Part shown: positions 1-11,590 of the stretch, one piece after another | Numbering within the stretch: the first letter of the stretch is position 1 | Layout: the number at the start of each line of letters is the position of its first letter | Source: Timema cristinae | Lineage: Eukaryota; Arthropoda; Insecta; Phasmatodea; Timematidae | Reading direction: 5' to 3' | NCBI GenBank assembly: GCA_039000515.1 | Contig: JBCFYV010000494.1 | Location: forward strand, 1 to 64,000 | DNA: 64,000 bases | Made by a program: the position numbers and the translations under genes | Notes under the pieces: model-generated | What the model was told of the DNA's origin: nothing | What the model saw: the letters and a program-made list of their open reading frames with translations, nothing else | Database searches by the model: none

Positions 1-738
1 TAAATATTGGTTGGTATTTAAGGTTATCTCTCATACAAGATTAATGCTCCTTTTTTTTAAGCTCTCAGTCTAGTAGGACATTTTTGCATATTAGTTTGTT
101 TATAAATGGAAAGTGATAAATTTCATTTATCTTATATCCCTATGTTTCTTTACATGTGGTTTAATGAGGTGTATAGATAATCTATCAAAAATAAGAACCT
201 AAGAATATGTTAATGGTTTCAGGCGTTAGCGAGCTAACTGTTGTAAACTCGGTTTTGGGAAATATATCTAACATTGTAATCTTTTGCGATAGCTAGCGTG
301 AGGTAAATTTACCTATTGTTGACATTGTTATAATGTATAGACAGGGATGCTGATCGTTTACTATTCCTCGTGTAGCCTGGTCTTAGACGTTGTTATGTTA
401 GTTGAATAGGAGAAGTGATGAGTCTCCCATGTTTATCAGAGTATGTTTAATATATGGTTCTATGTAAATTACCACTTCAATAAATTAGCCGTTGGGCAAT
501 GTTTGTTACCTGCACTTCGTTCTTGTTTATACATAATTCTATTTACTGAATCTTCCCATGGGTATAGTTGATACATCTCAGGTGAGACAGGAATAAGTGG
601 GCTTGTAGCGAATATCCAAATAAAACCCTTGTGATTATTCTTCATATTTGTAACTATGGCGACTGGGTGTTGTGGTGCTTAGTTAGGGACTTTGATGGTA
701 CTGCTAACAGAATGTATCCACACACCCGGTACGCTTGA
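1..738. other. AT-rich sequence, no gene seen
   Basis: Left flank of the first large duplicated block. No convincing coding stretch, RNA gene or repeat recognised. Similarity to the second block begins only at 739. Confidence 0.6.
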
Positions 739-1075
739 CCATTATCACTTTTGAGATACGCCATTGTGAGAATGTGTTGTGTTTATTAAATAAAAACACA
801 TGCTTGAAAGTTTGCGCATGCGCTTATTGGTTCTTCTTGACGGGGTTTTCTGTAGAAGCGCTGGAAAATCTAGACGAGGGACATTTATTTGCACATTAAA
901 TGTTAGAAAGGTAAAGTAATTGGGGAACGATGCTTAAAAAGCTTATTAATAAATATTTCACTTATTTTTGTTATGCTTTTTTAAATTGATAGTTTTTTTG
1001 TATCAATACACTCACTAAGATATAGAGAATCGTTATAAACTAAAATTATATTATTTGCTTTCGAAATTATTTGAC

Positions 1076-1350
1076 ATCATATTATTATTATTATTATTAT
1101 TATTTAGCACCGCGTCTTACTAACCGTTCGGGTTATACGCTTTAAGTACTAATTACGCTAATGGATTGGGAATTGGAAAGGTTCAATTAGAGGAAGTGAA
1201 CCCGCATTTACGTGGAGGAGAGTGGAAAACCATTTAGGAACCCCCCCACCCTCAGTTCATCAGATAAAGATTCGAACCTCGATCTCCCAGTCATTTGGCG
1301 GTCGTGCTCAACATGACTAGCGCGTTTGCCAACTACTCTGCCGAGGCGGG
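1076..1350 (-). mobile_element. tRNA-derived SINE, family B
   Basis: On the minus strand it starts with a tRNA-like head (CCCGCCTCGGC..., B-box-like GGTTCGAATC) and ends with the shared 3' domain containing AACCGTTCGGG-type sequence, GACGCGGTGCT and a (TAA)n tail at 1076-1105. The tail at the 3' end is typical of LINE-mobilised SINEs. It is duplicated at 55905-56153. Confidence 0.85.
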
Positions 1351-2901
1351 TATCATCATATTAAAAAAAAAGTAAGACTATTTGTTAGTTTTTTTAATGG
1401 CACTTGTCACAAAACTATTAAACTATTCATAGAGGACTGAAACTGCTCACATTATGACATACAGACTCTCTTAATATGACTGTACTACAGCTTGGTGGTA
1501 ACAATAAATATGTTGCTGCAAGTAATATTACTACAGTAATGTAATTAAATCATATTTTGGGATGATAGATATTATCAATAATTCTCTTGGCGCTTAAGTC
1601 AATTATAATATTTGAAAAAATCTACTTGAAGTAGGGAAACAAACCTGGGACCATTATAAGGACGGAAGTATCAAATTAATTTGTTTAGTTCTCATTTTTA
1701 AAATAATAAAATGACATTGAAACTTTATAGACTGTATGCAAGAACGAAACGAGTAAGAGTGCAAGGCGAGTGTTTATTGCCTCGATATTGACCCTTCTGC
1801 AAAAATGTAAGCTCTAAGATAGCTAATTAACACCACTCACACTTTCGAGTGTATATTAATATTTTTTAAATCCACTCAAAAATCACACTTTTCATTCACT
1901 CTTCACGATTGCTTATTTAATTCTTACAGACCATCTTATCCCTTTATTGAAGGAAAGACTCTAATTTTCGTATTCTGACAAATTGACCTAAATGCTACTT
2001 ATCAGAATGGATTAAATCAAAAATCCTCTCAGATGTTATGAGTCATATGGTAAGACTGATTGATGCCTTGGTCCCTTCATACATCAATACATGTTTTAAA
2101 TAATAATTTATAACTATGGTTATATGATCTAATACTACCAAACAAATAATTACTATGTGATTTATAATACAGTATATCAAATTTAAATGATCTTAAATCG
2201 ATGAGCTAATGATTAATTGTAATTTGTACGGTATCATTTGTTGTGAGCTATTTTTTATTCACTAGTTATCACATTCGGCATGGAATAATTACTGTCTATC
2301 AGTAAAATGTAAACTTGGAGGTTCAAATTTCTCTTCAAAACTTAAATTGAGCGCGTTACTCCCCGACGACACTAACGCCATTTGGCTTCAATATCTGACC
2401 ACTGGAACTAGGGAGTAGCCAGACCCGTATATCTTAGAATCTTGATTTTATTAGCTCCTGGCATTTTTTTTTTATCTTTCAGATTTTTTTTCTCTAGAAG
2501 CTTTACTTTTCTGTGAGCTGGGAATATAATATTATAGAAAAAAGTTTATGTACTTATAAGACTATACCAGGGCTGGTCCTTCTGGTCGTAGTTTCAAACA
2601 CTCGAGAGCAAACGCGTTTGTACCATTATAAATGTAAATCCTAACGAATGCTTTTTAATGTTATCATACTAAAGTACTTCAAATACAATAAATATATTCC
2701 AGAAATAAGTTTTCATTTAAATTCTACAAGAAAATATTGAAAATTTAAAATGTTTTTATGATTTGGTGAACCATGAAGGAAGGAGTTTTGGCGTGATTAT
2801 AATGGGGTAAATGTACCATGTTAAAATGCAATCCCTAATATAGGAAATTAAGTGTAACAACAAATATTAATAATATATAGAGAAATAGGGATATTAAAAT
2901 A
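1351..2901. other. Duplicated AT-rich spacer, no gene seen
   Basis: Single-copy-looking sequence apart from its duplicate at about 56154-57710. I see no coding stretch. Confidence 0.5.
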
Positions 2902-2923
2902 AGGTAACTTGAGGAGAGATGGC
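2902..2923 (+). repeat. Left terminal inverted repeat of Tigger copy A
   Basis: It begins AGGTAACTTGAGGAGAGATG directly after a TA. It pairs with 6102-6123 on the other strand, with T for C at position 9. Confidence 0.9.
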
Positions 2924-2927
2924 GCGG

Positions 2928-3315
2928 TAGGAGAGATGGCACACCCCTCGGAATCAAGGTCAATGAGTCCCACAGGGCGCAGTTGCTCAGTTGTAAACGT
3001 GCAGTGGAGCTCATTGTGTGTGTAGAAAGTTTATTCCGTTGTTGGTGTTAACGTGTCTCGCTTTATTCATATTTCTGTGCATCATATGATATTGGTAAGT
3101 AGCTGAATTTTCAATATGCATTATGTATTTTTCAGTTAGTATATTTCTCTGTGAAATAATGAGCAACCCATAGTTTATGAGTGATGTAGGGTGGATGGGC
3201 ATGTGATGTACTGTTGTCCGGCGCATACACCATATTCTATCGAATAATGGCGGGGTGTGCCATCTCTCCTACCCATTTGGGAGAGATGGCGCATTGGTTG
3301 GTTAGGAGAGATGGC
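2928..3315. repeat. Left subterminal repeat cluster of Tigger copy A
   Basis: The motif TAGGAGAGATGGC, which is the inner part of the TIR, recurs at 2928-2940, 3259-3271 (inverted), 3279-3290 (variant) and 3303-3315. Subterminal repeats of the TIR core are commonly transposase-binding sites in DNA transposons; that role here is inferred. Confidence 0.75.
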
Positions 3316-3455
3316 ACACCCAATATGCATAATGTCGTAACTGAGCAGGTATAGGCCTACAAGGATCCCTAAAATGGGGCCAGTGAAAAATATAAATATT
3401 ATGACGGTTTTGTAATAACCTAAGGATTTTGTGCTTATGTTCAGAACTGACCAAT

Positions 3456-5618
3456 ATGCCTAACATCTATAAGAGGAAAACCACCCGCGCTTCCTGGTCA
3501 GAAGAGGACCTGGGAAGAGCTGCTGAGGCTGTGTCAATAGAAAAACTCTCTTTGAGGCAGGCAAATAAACAGTTCAATATACCACTGACAACTTTAAGAA
3601 ACAGAATAAAAAAACAACTTTTACTAAGCAAAATCTTGGGCCATCTTCACAGCTTGGAATTGATGCAGAAAAGAAGCTAGTTAGCCACATAAAAAAGCTT
3701 CAGGGGTTGGTTTTGCACCTACTAGAAAAGATGTGCGTACACTGGCTTATGATTTGGCAGAATCTTTAAAAATACAACACACTTTCAACAAAGACAGTAG
3801 GATGGCAGGTGACGTTTGGTTGGCTTCTTTTATGCGCCGCAACCCCGAGCTTTCTGTGAGAAAAGCTGAAGGTATCAGTAGAGCAAGGACATAAGGAGTA
3901 TGAACAGAGAAGAAGTTAAACATTACTTTGATCTTTTGACGACAATTATGGTTGAACACAATCTAATGGATAAACCGGGAAACATTTGGAATGCAGATGA
4001 AATTGGGACCCAGCTAAATAATGACCCTGGCCAGGTTATTGCCGCAAGAGGCAGCAAGGATGTTCATGTGGTAACATCAGCCGAGAAAGGGGAAACAATT
4101 ACGGTGTTGGCTTGCTGCAGTGCAGAGGGGCAATTTTTGCCCCCCTACTGTGTGTTTAAAGGCACCTATCAAAAGCCTCAGTATGGAAAGGGTGCACCAC
4201 CTGGCACCCAGATAAAAATGAGGAAATAAAATGACTACATTGATACGAATTTATTCATGGACTGACTCACAGGTCATTTTATTCCTCGTAAGCCAAATGG
4301 GAAAAATTTGTTAATTTTAGATGGTCATTCCGCCCACATGAACTCTGCACAGTTACTTCAAATTGCACAGGACAGTGAAATTGTAATTTTGTGTCTTCCT
4401 AGCCACACAACGCACTACCTGCAGCCTTTGGACCGAGTAGTCTTCAAACCTTTTAAAATGTATTTCAAAGATGCTTGTGCAAAAATGATGAGACTAAGAA
4501 ACAAGGCTACAAGAGATGATTATGGCGAGTTGTTAAATCTGGCTTGGGGTCGCTGTGCCACCTCTCAAATGGGAATCACTGCCTTCCGAGCAACAGGAAT
4601 ATATCCTTTGGACATGAACGCTATCCTAGAACATGCTTATCTGCTATCCTGCGACAAAACCCCTAATAATACTGACACCTTTGTGCCCCTGTTAACTGTC
4701 ACGCCGGCTTTACCAAAACCAGGTAATACTCCTGCAGGAGCTTTTGCTTCATCCAGTAACTCACTCACCTCAAACCAACTACTACTTGCACCAACTACCG
4801 CTGAAGTTGCATCTACATCCAGTAGCACACTCCCCTTAAACCAGCATCTTCAAGCCTCGACTAGCACTGCAGTTGCTTCTACATCCAGTAGCACACTCCC
4901 CTTAAACCAGCATCTTCAAGCCTCAACTAACACTGCAGTTGCTTCTACATCCAGTAGCACACTCCCCTTAAACCAACATCTTCAAGCTCCAACTACCACT
5001 GAAGTTTCACCTACTGGATCAATACCATTGACCCCAAATAAAGTTCTGATGAAAATATCACCAATTCCTAAATCTCTAAAACCTTCAACTTCCAAGAGAA
5101 AACAGTTTGCTGCAAATGTAACTGACCCCAGTTACATCGAGGATAGAAGGAAGAAGAATGCAGCAACAGCTGAAAGGAAAGAAAAATTAACTAATAATAA
5201 GAAAAAAAAATTCTAACAGAATTAAAAAAAAATTAAAAATGAAAAAATTGAAGAGAGAATTGAACCTAAAAAGCTTAGTGTGTGTAGGCTTAAAGGCACT
5301 GAACAATTAAAATGTAGGTCCTCTAGGCCTAAACCACGGCAGGGAGCTAAAAAGCGTATAAAATATGACTCATCCTCCTCATCTGAAGACCACGATGAAC
5401 CTGTGCTATTATCAGAGGATGAGAATAGTGAAGACTACAACGAAGATGAGTGTGTTGAATGTTTCGAGCTCTACTCCAAGACCAAATCTCAATCAGACTG
5501 GATTAGGTGCACTAACTGCTTGAGATGGCTCCATGAAAGCTGCTCCATCTATAAACAAATGTGTGCTTCGTGTGGTAGATTGAAAAATAAGAGGCAGGCT
5601 AAAAGTGCATCCACTTAA
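3456..5618 (+). pseudogene. Tigger/pogo transposase with C-terminal PHD finger, copy A (broken)
   Basis: The frame starts at ATG 3456 (MPNIYKRK). An N-terminal HTH_psq-type DNA-binding domain (SLRQANKQFNIPLTTLRNR) is followed by a DDE_1 catalytic domain. Its three aspartates lie in NADEIG (codon 3996), LDGHSAH (4320) and LQPLDR (4431), with 36 residues between the last two. Then come a Ser/Thr-rich linker with about three 66-bp repeats (4810-5010), a basic stretch, an acidic Ser/Glu stretch and a C4HC3 PHD-type finger (CVEC, CTNC, HESC, CASC, about 5450-5570). Lesions: a frameshift after the HTH domain (about 3610), a stop plus 2-bp insertion near 3890, TAA at 4227-4229, TGA at 4263-4265 and stops around 5214-5250. 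The product cannot be made intact. In life it would cut and paste its own element. Confidence 0.88.
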
Positions 5619-5882
5619 AAATGCTATGCATGGCCCTAGTTAAACAAATTGTGTTTCCTATTCCATAGGCAAGTAGATTTGTAAACTTAGGCTAGTGCCT
5701 AATTATTCTCTTCAGTTTTGATATTAAGTGCTTATATTATTTTTCTGAAAAGTAATTTTAATTATAAAATAAATTTTGACAATTATTCTTCATGATATAT
5801 TATAACTTAACAGTAGATTAAAAACTAACAAATACGGCATCTCTTCTTTGCACAACATTTTTTAAGCATTACATTTCATAGT

Positions 5883-5936
5883 ACCATCTCTCCTACCCTT
5901 CTGTGCCATTCTCTCCTACCCTGTTAGGAGTGATGG
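5883..5936. repeat. Right subterminal repeat cluster of Tigger copy A
   Basis: Inverted copies of the TAGGAGAGATGG motif lie at 5883-5895 and 5905-5918, and a direct variant at 5925-5936, about 190-240 bp inside the right TIR. The arrangement mirrors the left end. Confidence 0.7.
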
Positions 5937-6101
5937 AACAAATGTATACTTTGAGAATTTTCCTCATCAAGCTATAAAACACATTTTTTTGCTCTAGTTT
6001 AGGGTTCATGATGGTAACAGACATCCTAATTAACTTATATTTGTATTGAGTGCCACTTATTAATAAATAATATTTTTTTATGAATTTTTCTTGAATTGTG
6101 T

Positions 6102-6123
6102 GCCATCTCTCCTCGAGTTACCT
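6102..6123 (-). repeat. Right terminal inverted repeat of Tigger copy A
   Basis: It reads GCCATCTCTCCTCGAGTTAC plus CT and is followed by TA, the reverse complement of the left end. Confidence 0.9.
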
Positions 6124-6519
6124 TATTATTAGAAAATGATGATTTTGGAATAATATCACTTCTACCGTGGAAAGCTTAAAAACTTTAAAAGATTTCAAGT
6201 AGATGGACACACGTACTATCACGAAACCATATGAAATATTTAAAATCCATTTTGTAAACTTGTGTTTTCAGGCTGAATTAAAAAATAATTGTTTGTCTTT
6301 GTTAAAATAAAAGAAATAATCAACAAATTTAATCTTCTTGGAAATGAGTTTGACTAATAAAAAAACTTATTATTTATTAATCATGATGGTAATCATAAGT
6401 AGTTTATTAACGTTTCCTGTAGCTGGCTTTACTTGAATAAATTTATAATTTTACTATACCACAAATATCTTCAAAACATTTCTTCTTGAATATCTTGGTG
6501 ATATACTAGACTGTCAATT

Positions 6520-7690
6520 AAAAGTAAAAAAAAACCAGTATATGTTATGGATCAAAACTTTATGATTTATATCAAATAATAAAATAATTTTTTTATGTTC
6601 ACATACGTGTTTAATGTTAATAAACATAATTGAAATTTTATCTTGACAAAGCCATGTTGAAATAAAAAAGAAAATTATTTTTAAGGTTTCAATTAAAATG
6701 ATTCAATAATTATCAAAGAATCATCGACAGAAGATTCCAAACACATAAACTGTATCACACGAATGCTGTAAAGAAAAAGTATTAGTAGGCCTAGAATATG
6801 TATACTATTACAATGAAATGGACTAGAGTATTCACAAACGCTTAGTTTTACTAAGTGTCTAGTGCAAATATTTATCGAACTCAGAAATTAATTTTGGGTC
6901 AGCAGCTAAAAATAAAGATATTGAAACAGTTATAGAGAGCGTAGAAAAAGAATAAGACATGGAACAGGTTGAAAGAGAAATAATGTTCGCAGAATTAAAT
7001 ATTGAATCCATATTCTGGAGGTTAGTAATAATAAAATTGTGTAATGTAACAAACGTTTTATATGTCTCTAATATTAGTGTATAATTTAATGTAAATCATT
7101 GGTCAGGGTCTAACACACATGTGGTGTCAAAGTACAGTATCCTATGAATCACATAATGATTTTTAAGCTAGATAATTACTCCTCTAACACTACCGCCATT
7201 TAAGAGCACAAGTTTCTATATTTAAATCTGCGGAATTGAGCACACACGTGGGAAATATTTTATGGTGTAAAAGAGACCTTAAAAAGATAATTACTTCGTG
7301 GAACCTTGTTCTGCCGTTATTTTCAGATTAATTGCCTTTAAACTATAATAACCTAATACAGATTGTTGGGCGCTAGTTTAAGGCGCCACAGTTTCTATAC
7401 TTGAATATGCGGAGCTAGCACACATGGTGGGAATAATAGTTCTACATATATATAGACGACTCTACATAAGTGTGGATCCCGGTTCTGCCGTTATTTTGGA
7501 TACATGCCTTCAAATCGATAATGGACTCGAAATTAACACGGAATGGTAATGCTAAAAAAATAAAAAGATTAAAAAAAATATTTTGTTAATTTTATTTTAC
7601 TCATTTCTATTGTTTTAATTTCGGCCCAAAATATATAGTTTAATATTAATTTATTATTATTATTATATTATTATTATTATATATTATTAT
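6520..7690. other. Divergent block inside duplication copy A
   Basis: Here the two duplicate copies stop aligning. Only about 110-130 bp around 6640-6775 still resembles 61610-61745, with many differences. This block also holds two tandem ~176-bp units (from about 7201 and 7377), each with TTCTATA...GCGGA, CACACA..GTGGGAA and TTCTGCCGTTATTTT. Nothing coding is seen. Confidence 0.7.
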
Positions 7691-7705
7691 TATATTATTA
7701 TAATT

Positions 7706-7980
7706 AGCACCACGTCTTACTACCCGTTCGTGTTGTACGCACTTACGCTAACGTGTAATGTAGGGTGATTGTGAGGTGAAATGGAGGACCTACAGTTTAA
7801 CGTGTGATCCGAACCACGGTGGAGGCTTGGTATTCCCCACATTCATAAGTTGTGATTAATACACGTCTTGTCAGAGGTGAAGGAAGGTTTGGTAATCAGA
7901 TAAATGTGTGTCGGGACCGAGGATAGAACCCCAGACTCCAGACAGATTTCCGACACATTACCCCCTAGACCACCAGGTCC
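7706..7980 (-). mobile_element. tRNA-derived SINE, family A
   Basis: Minus-strand SINE. The head includes GGTCTAGGGGGTAATG and a B-box-like segment, a body follows, and the 3' domain ends GACGTGGTGCTAAT before an ATT-rich tail (about 7640-7705). The duplicate is at 62011-62282. Confidence 0.85.
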
Positions 7981-9085
7981 CCTCTACAATTGTCAAATGA
8001 ATTAAAAAAAAAATTAAAACACAAGTTGCCTAAATTATATTTTAGAAATTGTAATATTTAAAGATTTCTTATTTTGTTTAGTCATCGTTTAATAATTAAA
8101 TTCGATCAAAAATCACACCTCGTTTCCAGAATCGAATTCAAAATATTTTTTATAGGAAATACCACAGCTAAATTATCCACATTCTGCCTATCCATACAGT
8201 ATATATAGGCCTACATTTCAATCAAGTAGAGTAGGGACGAGGAAGGTAGAATTTATATGGGGCAAAGTATGTAAACACAAGGAAAAATTAGTTCATTACA
8301 TCGGGTCAGGGCTTAAACCTCGAACTCTCCGTTTCCGGTAAATTGGACTAGATTAGTACATTTTGTTCACGAGCCCATTGATGTATGTCTTTAATAGCTG
8401 ACTTGTACCTTAAAAAACTCCTTATATAAGGGCATAATCACTGTTATAATTAATTAATCCCCCCAAACCTGCCTGATTTCCACACATGATTTTGTAAAAT
8501 ATCGAGAACGAAAAGTGCCATTATTAAACAAGTTGCAGTCAGTCTGCATCCTGGCGTCTGAGAAGGATGTCCTCATTGCAGCGATAAAAGGGCTTAAAGA
8601 AGGTTTTGGGCTCGATGTCCATCTTAACTAGCTAGAGATCACTACTGTGTGAGTGACCTGTGATCTGATCTCCAACATGACCTTGACCTGTTGGCTGGGG
8701 AGCTGATAAATAATAGCAGTTTCAGTATTTTTGTTCGGATGACCAGCCCGAACTTTGAGCGTGTTTTAAATACGAGGGATCGTCGTAGTGGTATCTGCAG
8801 ATTATTGCCCTAAAATGTATTCGAAATATTTTATTGGGAAAAGATAATATTATTGTAATAAGCCCTCCCTCGACTTTATAGTTAAAAGTTGAGTCATTAA
8901 AGGCTATCGATTTTACATAGATATCTAGGTTTTGCTGTTTAATTTGGATAACAAAATATATATTGTCCCCCTTCACGCTACAGTGATAGCTTTCAAACTA
9001 TCCCTCTCCCAGCTCTCTATCTATTCGTTTCACAAAGCCTCTTAAGTAAGAATTGTTGAACTGCTGTTATTTTTAACCAAAGAGA
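7981..9085. other. Duplicated spacer, no gene seen
   Basis: The right part of duplication copy A aligns with 62283-63391. It contains a short SINE-like scrap near 8300-8350 (GGGCTTAAACCTCGAACTCT). No coding region recognised. Confidence 0.5.
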
Positions 9086-9404
9086 AATATTTTATTTACC
9101 GATCTAAAACAATACACTAATCATGTTTCCATGGTAGTGTACACAAATAAAGATTGTAGAGATGAGTCACTACCCACACAAAAGGAAAACGTGGTAAATT
9201 CGCTATGAATATTGGGTTTTAGTTTTAGGTCACTATTTTTATCGGCATCCTGAACCTCAAACCTTTAAAATGAGTGTTCGTTTGTCAAAATCTGTTCAGC
9301 CATTTCCTCATAAGTTCTATTACTGGAAACGAGCTTATCAAATTATATATAAGATGATGATAGTTGACTAGAAGAGAGAATACATCATTTAGGGATACTG
9401 TATT

Positions 9405-9703
9405 ATATTTATTATTATTAATTATTATTAATTAATATTATTATTTCTATTATTAGCACCGTGTCTTACTACCCGTTCGGGTTATACGTTCTTACGCTAA
9501 TGTGTAATGGTAGGGTGATATTGAGATGAAATGGAGGACCTACAGTTTAATGTGGGATCCGAACCACGGTGGAGGCCTGGTATTCCCCACATTCACGAGT
9601 TGTGATTAATACACGTTTTGTCAGAGGTGAAGAATCAAGGAAGGGTTGATAATAAGATAAATCTGTGCCGGGACCAAGGATTGAACCCCGGACCCTAGCA
9701 CAG
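9405..9703 (-). mobile_element. SINE family A, 5'-truncated
   Basis: The ATT-rich tail (9405-9454) and 3' domain (GTGTCTTACTACCCGTTCGG) are intact. The similarity stops just past the B box (GGATTGAACCCCGG) near 9700, so the A-box part of the tRNA head is missing. 5' truncation is usual for target-primed reverse transcription. Confidence 0.82.
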
Positions 9704-9952
9704 AGGGATATTATTCCAGTTGAGAAGGATTAGCAGTAACTTTCGACTGTACAAGCTGTCTTCTATTTGTGCAAAATATTTTAAAACCAAATGTTTCTTT
9801 GATCTTTACCGCCACCCAACGGAAACGTGTAACATGTAAAAGATGAAATTTGTTTTAAACTAAAATGTTTTCAAACATTTTTCAATTGATTTTCCAACAA
9901 GTTGTAAAACATTGTTTCAAACCACAGCTTTTACAACTTGTATAGTCTAAAC

Positions 9953-10190
9953 GCACCACGTCTTACTACTCGTTCGGGTCATACGTCCATGTACTAATTA
10001 TTCAAATGGGTTCTTATATGAGGAAAGTGTAATTTATAAAAGCGCACCCGCATTTTCGTGGAAAGAGAGTGTTAAAACATTTAGTGAAAAAAACTCAGTA
10101 ACCCGACCGAGAGCGAACCACGATCTCCTCGTCCTCGGCAGTCTAGTCTAGAGCGAGACTAGTGAGTTAGACCATGTGGCCACCGAGGTG
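9953..10190 (-). mobile_element. tRNA-derived SINE, family C
   Basis: It shares the 3' end (CACCACGTCTTACTACTCGT) with families A and B but has a third type of head, ending on the plus strand in GACCATGTGGCCACCGAGG. The region just after this copy carries a 3' half in the opposite direction. Confidence 0.75.
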
Positions 10191-10254
10191 TGTTACAATC
10201 TTCTCAGTACAATCACAAACCTGACGATTAAACTGTTGTTAGCTAATATTAAAT

Positions 10255-10392
10255 CGAGTCTTCGTCAGGTCTACTGAGGATACATTTTGATAAACTGTTT
10301 CCCACTCTCTCTTCGAGCAAATACGAGTGCTTTTATCCCTAACACTTTGTCGTAATTAACATAACCCGAATGCGTATAAATACTGGTGCTAA
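10255..10392 (+). mobile_element. SINE 3' half, plus strand
   Basis: CCCACTCTCTCTTCGAGCAA, then CGTAATTAACATAACCCGAA, then CTGGTGCTAAAAA gives the body, 3' domain and A-rich tail of a family B/C SINE. The tRNA head is lost. Confidence 0.6.
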
Positions 10393-11216
10393 AAATATAT
10401 ATAGTATGCGTGTCATTATAATATCATATCTGTAATGTTTACACACACTGAAATATTATGAAGTTTATAGAAAATACAATATAACGATGTTTTGTATAAT
10501 AATCTCTTGTTGCCTTCCCTGGTTGTGTATAGAAATGAAAGGTTTGTCCGGCTGTCTATCTGTAAATCTATTTGTGCCTTTATCACACCCAAACCCCTTT
10601 ACCAGCCGACTTGAAATCTGGCATGGGTAAGCACATATATCTCATTGAATAATTAAAATTTACTTACGGCATTTTGTTTCAAAGTAGCAGCTATAAAACA
10701 ATCACGTCCAAATCACGTGATAGTTTACTTAAAGATTAAAATATCAAAATTGATAGTCAATATAGCTACTCAAGCGATGTTTAGTAAAATTAGTATCTAA
10801 ACACAATTTAACATTAAAAAAAAAAATTATCTCATTTTTCCGTTACAAAAACATAAAGGGTAACGATGTACACCTCGAAATAGGAAATTTAAAATTTTGA
10901 TTGGTTTTTTTTTAAATAATTAAGGAAAATAATGAAATAGGTTTATAAATGAACGCTGAAAAAATAGTTAAATATTATTTCGAACAACATATAATTTGAT
11001 ATACTCAGAGTTCAAATATTTATGTACAATTTTAACTATCAATAATGGTATTAGATTAAAAATTAGGAAAATCACACAGTCGGGAAATGCTTACTAGTAT
11101 TCGTCAGTTAGTTGTAGTCATATTGCCTGCTATAAAGGAATGTAAAACTCAGAATATACAAAACAATAATTTTACCTGATGCTCTTTATGGGTGCTAAAC
11201 ATGGTCTCGTACCTTA
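10393..11216. other. No gene seen
   Basis: AT-rich sequence without recognised coding, RNA or repeat content. Confidence 0.5.
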
Positions 11217-11218
11217 CA

Positions 11219-11590
11219 TTACGAAACTACGCTTAGGTTGCTCGAAAACAAGGTGCTTAGAAAGATTGTAGGTCCAAAAATGGATGACGATAGTAGGGAG
11301 TGGAGGAAGTTACATTGTGAAGAGCTACATACCCTGTGCTCATTAACAGATATTGTTAGGATAATTAAATCTCGCAGATTATGGTGGGCAGGACATGTAC
11401 CATCAAGGCACTGACTGGTAGAACCAATGGGAAGAGACCAGTGGAAAGACCCAGATGCAGATGGGAGGATAACATTAGAATGGACCTGAGCTATACTGGA
11501 TAGAGCTAGCTCAGGATAGGGATAGGTGGAGTACACTTTTAAGTGTGAGAATGAACTTTTGAGTTCCTAATGCCATACAGTAAGTAAGTA
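11219..11590 (+). pseudogene. Non-LTR retrotransposon (LINE) ORF2 C-terminus, decayed
   Basis: Plus-strand translation reads LRLLENKVLRKIVGPK, then SLTDIVRIIKSRRLWWAGHV. This is the characteristic end of the reverse-transcriptase polyprotein of many LINEs. Stops follow, but the later pieces (GRDQWKDPDADGR-like) still fit the usual Gly/Arg-rich tail. The fragment ends in a short GTAA repeat (TAAGTAAGTA, about 11580), consistent with a LINE 3' tail. A related fragment lies on the other strand at 24300-24500. It is only the last ~120 codons of an element that encoded endonuclease and reverse transcriptase. Confidence 0.75.

Larger units (their letters stand above)
2902..6123 (+). mobile_element. 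Tigger/pogo-like DNA transposon, copy A (decayed)
   Basis: The element is 3222 bp and bounded by 22-bp terminal inverted repeats (AGGTAACTYGAGGAGAGATG plus GC), with one mismatch between the ends. TA flanks both ends (2900-2901 and 6124-6125), the target duplication expected of the IS630-Tc1-mariner superfamily. It carries a broken transposase at 3456-5618 and clustered copies of the inner TIR motif near both ends. Copy B (57711-60928) sits at the same place in the duplicated block and shares disabling mutations. The element therefore inserted and decayed before the block was duplicated. Confidence 0.92.
739..9085 (+). repeat. Segmental duplication 1, copy A
   Basis: This ~8.3 kb block recurs in the same orientation at 55534-63391. 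Both copies begin at CCATTATCACTTTT and end at AACCAAAGAGA, with unrelated flanks. By eye they differ by scattered substitutions and small indels of roughly one or two per hundred bases. Each copy carries the same SINE, Tigger/pogo element and second SINE in the same order. One internal stretch (about 6520-7690) does not follow this high identity. It may be a true duplication or an uncollapsed second haplotype; the sequence alone cannot decide. Confidence 0.95.

Noticed and set aside
3011..3226. Open frame of 71 codons on the minus strand, also at 57820-58035
   Set aside because: Lies inside the transposon's non-coding left region. Conservation between copies is explained by the duplication, and it resembles no known protein.
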